Shown here piece by piece: positions 60,608-64,000 of a stretch of 64,000 nucleotides of DNA; within the stretch, counting starts at the first letter, position 1; every line of letters begins with the position of its first letter. The stretch is from Mycobacterium nebraskense (GTDB taxonomy: Bacteria; Actinomycetota; Actinomycetes; Mycobacteriales; Mycobacteriaceae), in NCBI RefSeq assembly GCF_002102255.1, contig NZ_LQPH01000086.1:62001-126000 (forward strand), in the 5' to 3' direction. Made by a program: the position numbers and the translations under genes. The notes below the pieces were generated by a model. That model was not told the DNA's origin and ran no database searches. It saw only the letters and a program-made list of their open reading frames with translations.

Positions 60608-61429
60608 ATGGGCAGAATGGACGGTCGAGTCGCCTTCATCACCGGAGCTGGCAAGGGCCAGGGACGGTCGCACGCTGTCCGGTTAGCCGAGGAAGGTGCC
60701 GATATCGTTGGTGTCGATATCTGTCGCCAACTCGACGGCGTGCTGTATGCGATGGCCACGCCGGAAGACCTCGACGAGACCGTCAACTTGGTGGAGAAGA
60801 CCGGTCAGCGGATGATCGCCCGTCAGGCTGATGTCCGCGACCGCAAAACACTACAGGCCGCTTTCGACGATGGCGTCGCAGAATTCGGCTACATAGATAC
60901 GGTGGTGGCTAACGCGGGGATCGTATTGAACCGGGTCGACGAGCCTGATCCCGAGGCGGCGTGGGAACTCGGCATCGGCGTGCTGCTCACCGGTGTGTGG
61001 AACACCCTGCAGATCGCAAGCGCCCACATGATGAAGTCCGATCGCGGCGGTGCCATAGTCGCCACCAGCTCGATGGCTGGTCTGAAGGCACTGACTGACG
61101 GCAGCGGCGGCGCGGATGCGTACGCCGCGGCTAAAATCGGCGTCACTGGACTGGTAAGGGCCTACGCACAGCGTATGGCAGCCAAAAATATCCGTGTCAT
61201 GGCGATCGCACCGACCGGTGTCAACACCGCCATGATCGTGGAGAATCCGGCGCTGTTCGAGGTGATCGCCCAGAATGAGCATCTCGCTAAGGCGATGACT
61301 AACGCCCTACCGGTGACGGTGATCGAACCGTCTGATGTCTCGGAGACGGTGTTGTTCCTCGTCTCGGACAGTGGCCGGTATTACACGGGCACAACGCTAA
61401 TGCTCGACGCCGGCATGAACATGACCTGA
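60608..61429 (+). CDS. mycofactocin-type short-chain dehydrogenase (SDR)
   Basis: 273 residues from ATG 60608 (GGGAG ribosome site). TGAGKGQGRSHAVRLAEEGADIVGVDI, insert CRQLDGVLYAMATPEDLDETVN, VANAGIVL, TSSMAGLK and YAAAK catalytic residues. It completes the FadE-aldolase-DUF35-SDR series, the third case in this window of an aldolase-like gene followed by such an SDR. It probably oxidises the beta-hydroxy or ring alcohol made by hydration. Confidence 0.92.
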   Translation: MGRMDGRVAFITGAGKGQGRSHAVRLAEEGADIVGVDICRQLDGVLYAMATPEDLDETVNLVEKTGQRMIARQADVRDRKTLQAAFDDGVAEFGYIDTVVANAGIVLNRVDEPDPEAAWELGIGVLLTGVWNTLQIASAHMMKSDRGGAIVATSSMAGLKALTDGSGGADAYAAAKIGVTGLVRAYAQRMAAKNIRVMAIAPTGVNTAMIVENPALFEVIAQNEHLAKAMTNALPVTVIEPSDVSETVLFLVSDSGRYYTGTTLMLDAGMNMT

Positions 61430-61448
61430 CGGCTGCTGCCGCACGGAG

Positions 61449-62579
61449 TCAGCTCAACACCGTGCCGGTGCCCAGGTCGTAATAGGCCTCCGCGAAGCGG
61501 CCAAGCACCGCGCCCACGACCTCGACCGAATACATCTGGTCGGGCGCGATCGCCCACATGCAGAAGCCCCAGGCCGGGCTCTGGCGATACGCGGTCCACA
61601 TGGACTCGCGGTCGGGTAGCGAGGTGACGCCGGCGTCGAGCAGCCGGCCGCGATAGTTGTCCAGCAACTCGCGCTCGTGGGCCCGCCGAAGCTCCGGGGA
61701 TAGCGCGGCGATCAACGCATAGCCGACGTCGTGTGACCACGAGCCGCGCCGAATCAGCTGCCAGTCGAGGAGACCCATTCGGCCGTCGGGCAGCACATAC
61801 GTGTTGCGTGGGTGTGGATCCCCGTGCAGCACCGTGACCGGCTCGCGGGCCACCCGGTCCTGGAGTCTCCAGAAAGCGGCCTCCATACCGTCCATGTCAG
61901 TGCCGGCAGCATCGAGCAGCGCCTTCTTGTACGGGGCATCAACGAGAGCGCGGATTATCGCGAACCCGTTGTCGCGCAGAAAGTGTGCGAACCCGCCGGT
62001 GACGGGGTCCTGTAACCAAGACAGGTCGCCGCCGTTCGCCAGCCGTCGGCTGCCCCAGAACGGAGCGTGCAGTTGGCTCAACGTTGCGAGCAGCGCGTCG
62101 GCCTGCTCGACAGTAAGGCCGGCTACCGCATCGGGGACCTGCGCGCCGCGCAGTGTGATGTCCTCTCCGAGGATCAGGAACTGCGACGGGCCGTCGAGGT
62201 GGTCGGCGAAGTAGGTCGTCATGGTCTCGACGCTCAGGTCTGGGCGCAGGTCGCGGTAGAACCTCGTCTCGTCGTCGTACAACACGGTCCCGCCGCCGCC
62301 TTCGGACAGCGACTCATCGAACGCCTCCGGCAGGTCGTGCACAGTTCCCAATTGCGTTTTGATGAAGAGCCGCTGTGGAAGTCGGGTTTGCGGATCGGCG
62401 TAGGCCACGTCGAGGTGCAGGTGCGAGGTAGTGCCCTGCCAGGTGTGCCCAATCGTGACGCGGGTGACCGTCGCCTCGGGATCGTGTCGGCGTAACAGCG
62501 ACGTCAGAATCGCAGGCGTGATGTCCTCGGCGGACTGAAGCGTGACGTGCAGGGCTTGTCCGGTCATCACAATCCTCAT
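61449..62579 (-). CDS. phosphotransferase of the aminoglycoside-kinase (APH) fold
   Basis: 376 residues from ATG 62579. Kinase-like fold: N-lobe with LPQRLFIKTQLG (Lys), then VTVLHGDPHPRNTYVL with the catalytic HGD-x-H-x(2)-N loop (about residues 250-265) and MGLLDWQLI with the metal-binding Asp. Such proteins are common near lipid-catabolic genes in mycobacteria, where the phosphorylated compound is generally unknown. The TGACAGT-type site 5 is 17 bases upstream of the start, so it belongs to the same proposed regulon. Substrate cannot be told. Confidence 0.88.
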   Translation of the reverse strand: MRIVMTGQALHVTLQSAEDITPAILTSLLRRHDPEATVTRVTIGHTWQGTTSHLHLDVAYADPQTRLPQRLFIKTQLGTVHDLPEAFDESLSEGGGGTVLYDDETRFYRDLRPDLSVETMTTYFADHLDGPSQFLILGEDITLRGAQVPDAVAGLTVEQADALLATLSQLHAPFWGSRRLANGGDLSWLQDPVTGGFAHFLRDNGFAIIRALVDAPYKKALLDAAGTDMDGMEAAFWRLQDRVAREPVTVLHGDPHPRNTYVLPDGRMGLLDWQLIRRGSWSHDVGYALIAALSPELRRAHERELLDNYRGRLLDAGVTSLPDRESMWTAYRQSPAWGFCMWAIAPDQMYSVEVVGAVLGRFAEAYYDLGTGTVLS

Positions 62580-62595
62580 CTGTGAGATTCAACAA

Positions 62596-62611
62596 TGACA
62601 GTCGACTGTCA
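62596..62611. promoter_or_regulatory. TGACAGT-type operator (site 5) upstream of the phosphotransferase
   Basis: TGACAGTCGACTGTCA is a full 16-bp palindrome just before the minus-strand phosphotransferase start (62579). No exact TAnnnT hexamer abuts it, unlike the other sites. Confidence 0.75.
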
Positions 62612-62670
62612 CGTTATCACCGGACCCAAGGCATGAACTGGTTTTGGGACCCTTTGGATGGACCGGCTTA

Positions 62671-63117
62671 CTACCTCGTCTTGACCGGCCGGAACAGCGG
62701 CACCCACACCCGGCTGTCCTCTTCGCCCGAGAGCGCGGTCCAGTCTTCAAAGAACACCTCGACGGCCATCCCGACGCTGATCGCCTCCGGGGCAACGTCG
62801 ACCACATTCGAAATCAACCGGGTATCGGGTTCCTCGGCAAGCTCCACCATCGCCACGATGTAGGGCGGTTCGAAACCAGGAATCCAGTTCTGGCGGTTCA
62901 CCGTATATGCCGCGACTGTTGCCCGGCCGGAGACGGGTTCTGGTGCAACGTCGGTGCTGCGACAGCGCCAGCAGGCCGGGCCCGGCGGGTGAAAGAAGTG
63001 GCCGCAGCCGTGGCAGCGGGTGATCAGTAATTCGCCGTTGCGACCACCGGTCCAGAACGCAAGCGACTCGGCGGTAGGGCTGGGCGCCAATCGCAACTGG
63101 GGACGTTGGTAGTTCAT
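62671..63117 (-). CDS. DUF35 OB-fold protein with zinc ribbon
   Basis: 148 residues. Helix TAESLAFWTGGRNGELLI, zinc ribbon TRCHGCGHFFHPPGPACWRC (four Cys, about residues 34-52) and OB-fold SGRATVAAYTVNRQ, VAMVELAEEPDTRLISNVVDV. ATG 63117 overlaps the acyl-CoA dehydrogenase stop (ATGA). Its aldolase or thiolase partner is not adjacent within the window; it might lie beyond the right edge. Confidence 0.88.
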   Translation of the reverse strand: MNYQRPQLRLAPSPTAESLAFWTGGRNGELLITRCHGCGHFFHPPGPACWRCRSTDVAPEPVSGRATVAAYTVNRQNWIPGFEPPYIVAMVELAEEPDTRLISNVVDVAPEAISVGMAVEVFFEDWTALSGEEDSRVWVPLFRPVKTR

Positions 63118-64000
63118 GATCCGACCAACGATCGACCGATCACCAGCCGCTGAATCTGGTTGGTGCCCTCGAAGATCTGGGTGATCTTGGCTTCGCGCAT
63201 GTAGCGCTCGACACGGTAATCCCTGGTGTAGCCGTAGCCGCCGAACACTTGCACGGCGTCGGTGGTGACCTTCATGGCGGCATCGGTGGCGATCAGCTTC
63301 GCCACGGAAGCGTTGCGCGAGTACGGCAGTCCTGCGTCGCGGCGCCGCGCCGCGTCCAGGTACGTGGCACGCGCGGAGTCGACCGCGGCAGCCATGTCCG
63401 CCAGCAGGAAAGCCAGGCCCTGATGGTCAATGATCTTGCGACCGAACGTCGTTCGTTGCTGAGCGTAGGAAACGGCCTCGTCGAGGGCTGCCTGCGCCAG
63501 TCCGACGGCTACCGCGGCGATGCCCAGGCGTCCGGAATCCAATGCACTGAAGGCGATCTGCAGGCCCTGCCCTTCGGCGCCGATCCTGCGTTGGGCAGAC
63601 ACGAGCGCATTGTCATAGTGCGCCGTGGTGGTCGGAATGGCGTGCAAGCCCATCTTCTCCTCGGGTTTGCCGAACGTGAGTCCTTCGGTGTCTTTATCGA
63701 CCAAAAAGCACGAAATACCTTGTCCACCTTCACCAGTGCGGGCGAATAGGCTGTAGAAATCGGCTATGCCGCCGTGGGTGATCCAGGCCTTGGCGCCGTT
63801 GACGCGGTAACCACCGTCGGTCGCGGTGGCCTTGCAGGTCAGGGCGGCGGCATCGGAACCGGCCTGCGGCTCGGACAAGCTGTAGGCGCCAATCGTGTGA
63901 CCACCCAGCATGGTCGGCAGCCACTCCTGCTGCTGTTCGTCGGTGCCGAACGCGATCAACGGATGGCAGGACAGGACGTGGACGCTGACTGCTACGGCGA
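63114..64000 (-). CDS. acyl-CoA dehydrogenase, C-terminal part (5' end outside window)
   Basis: The frame stays open to the right edge of the window, giving about 295 residues: SEPQAGSDAAALTCKA, NGAKAWITHGGIADFYSLFA, QQRTTFGRKIIDHQGLAFLLADMA, VQVFGGYGYTRDYRVERYMRE and IFEGTNQIQRLVIGRSL with the catalytic Glu kept in FEGT. This is the short-chain/butyryl-type acyl-CoA dehydrogenase pattern. It is co-transcribed with the DUF35 gene downstream. Confidence 0.95.
   Translation of the reverse strand, partial: AVAVSVHVLSCHPLIAFGTDEQQQEWLPTMLGGHTIGAYSLSEPQAGSDAAALTCKATATDGGYRVNGAKAWITHGGIADFYSLFARTGEGGQGISCFLVDKDTEGLTFGKPEEKMGLHAIPTTTAHYDNALVSAQRRIGAEGQGLQIAFSALDSGRLGIAAVAVGLAQAALDEAVSYAQQRTTFGRKIIDHQGLAFLLADMAAAVDSARATYLDAARRRDAGLPYSRNASVAKLIATDAAMKVTTDAVQVFGGYGYTRDYRVERYMREAKITQIFEGTNQIQRLVIGRSLVGS

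Noticed and set aside
1..64000. KstR-type (TnnAACnnGTTnnA) or KstR2-type operators
   Set aside because: I looked for these known sterol-regulon motifs in the promoters and saw no convincing match; the recurring palindromes are different.
1..64000. tRNA, rRNA, CRISPR arrays, insertion sequences or attachment sites
   Set aside because: No cloverleaf, repeat-spacer pattern, transposase or integrase gene was seen; codon use looks even across the window.

Overview
The window is GC-rich actinobacterial DNA that reads as a mycobacterial (Mycobacterium/Mycolicibacterium-type) catabolic island. The evidence is the mix of gene families: mycofactocin-type short-chain dehydrogenases (SDRs), an NDMA-dependent-type alcohol dehydrogenase, luciferase-like F420-type oxidoreductases, many FadE/FadD/EchA/P450 homologues, a tandem-TetR regulator of the Mce3R kind, frequent GTG starts, 4-bp start/stop overlaps and several near-leaderless starts. 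I count about 68 protein genes, almost no gene-free space (no gap above 300 bases), and no rRNA, tRNA, CRISPR array or insertion sequence.

Layout. 1-2128 (+): end of an acyl-CoA dehydrogenase, an enoyl-CoA hydratase/isomerase homologue and a degenerate alpha/beta hydrolase. 2290-14149 (-): a 12-kb operon with an 81-aa unknown, an Ltp2-like thiolase/aldolase, a DUF35 partner, Rieske dioxygenase alpha and beta subunits, a CoA ligase, a hydratase, an aldehyde dehydrogenase, a flavin reductase, an acyl-CoA dehydrogenase, an LLM oxidoreductase, a hydrolase and a thioesterase. 14347-22588 (+), divergent from it: a meta-cleavage set (C-C hydrolase, hydratase, aldolase), a paired acyl-CoA dehydrogenase, a thiolase-like protein, a CoA ligase and a mycofactocin-type SDR. 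22598-30380: a thioesterase, a double CaiB CoA-transferase, a TetR, an amidohydrolase, an aldolase-DUF35 pair, a tiny Cys-rich protein and a second SDR. 30558-35064 (+): P450, 3-hydroxyisobutyrate-dehydrogenase-like enzyme, SDR, CoA ligase. 35061-39070 (-): P450, hydratase, DUF35, SDR, SnoaL-like protein. 39214-46973: Gfo/Idh oxidoreductase, cupin, SDR, alcohol and aldehyde dehydrogenases, a MaoC pair and the tandem TetR. 46987-49469: two CaiB-family enzymes. 49461-53347: LigB-type extradiol dioxygenase, a 55-aa membrane protein, two AveC-like membrane proteins and a TetR. 53515-64000: P450, LLM oxidoreductase, EthD-like protein, nitroreductase, fused acyl-CoA dehydrogenase, aldolase-DUF35-SDR module, phosphotransferase, DUF35 and the start of another acyl-CoA dehydrogenase.

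How it may work together (inference). The chemistry fits breakdown of a cyclic, carboxyl- and alkyl-bearing lipid, terpenoid or polyketide: CoA activation, P450 and Rieske hydroxylation, beta-oxidation with retro-aldol side-chain removal, alcohol oxidation by mycofactocin-coupled enzymes, extradiol ring cleavage and meta-cleavage processing. The substrate cannot be read from the sequence.

The most striking structure is regulatory. A 16-bp palindrome TGACAGTnnACTGTCA occurs five times, plus one degenerate copy, only in promoter regions and often directly abutting a -10 hexamer. It lies in front of a P450 operon, the AveC-like pair, a TetR/P450 pair, the EthD/nitroreductase/FadE operon and a phosphotransferase gene. 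At the TetR gene one site is flanked on both sides by -10 hexamers, which points to that TetR as the regulator. The resulting regulon, centred on two AveC-like membrane proteins, is my best candidate for an undescribed system.
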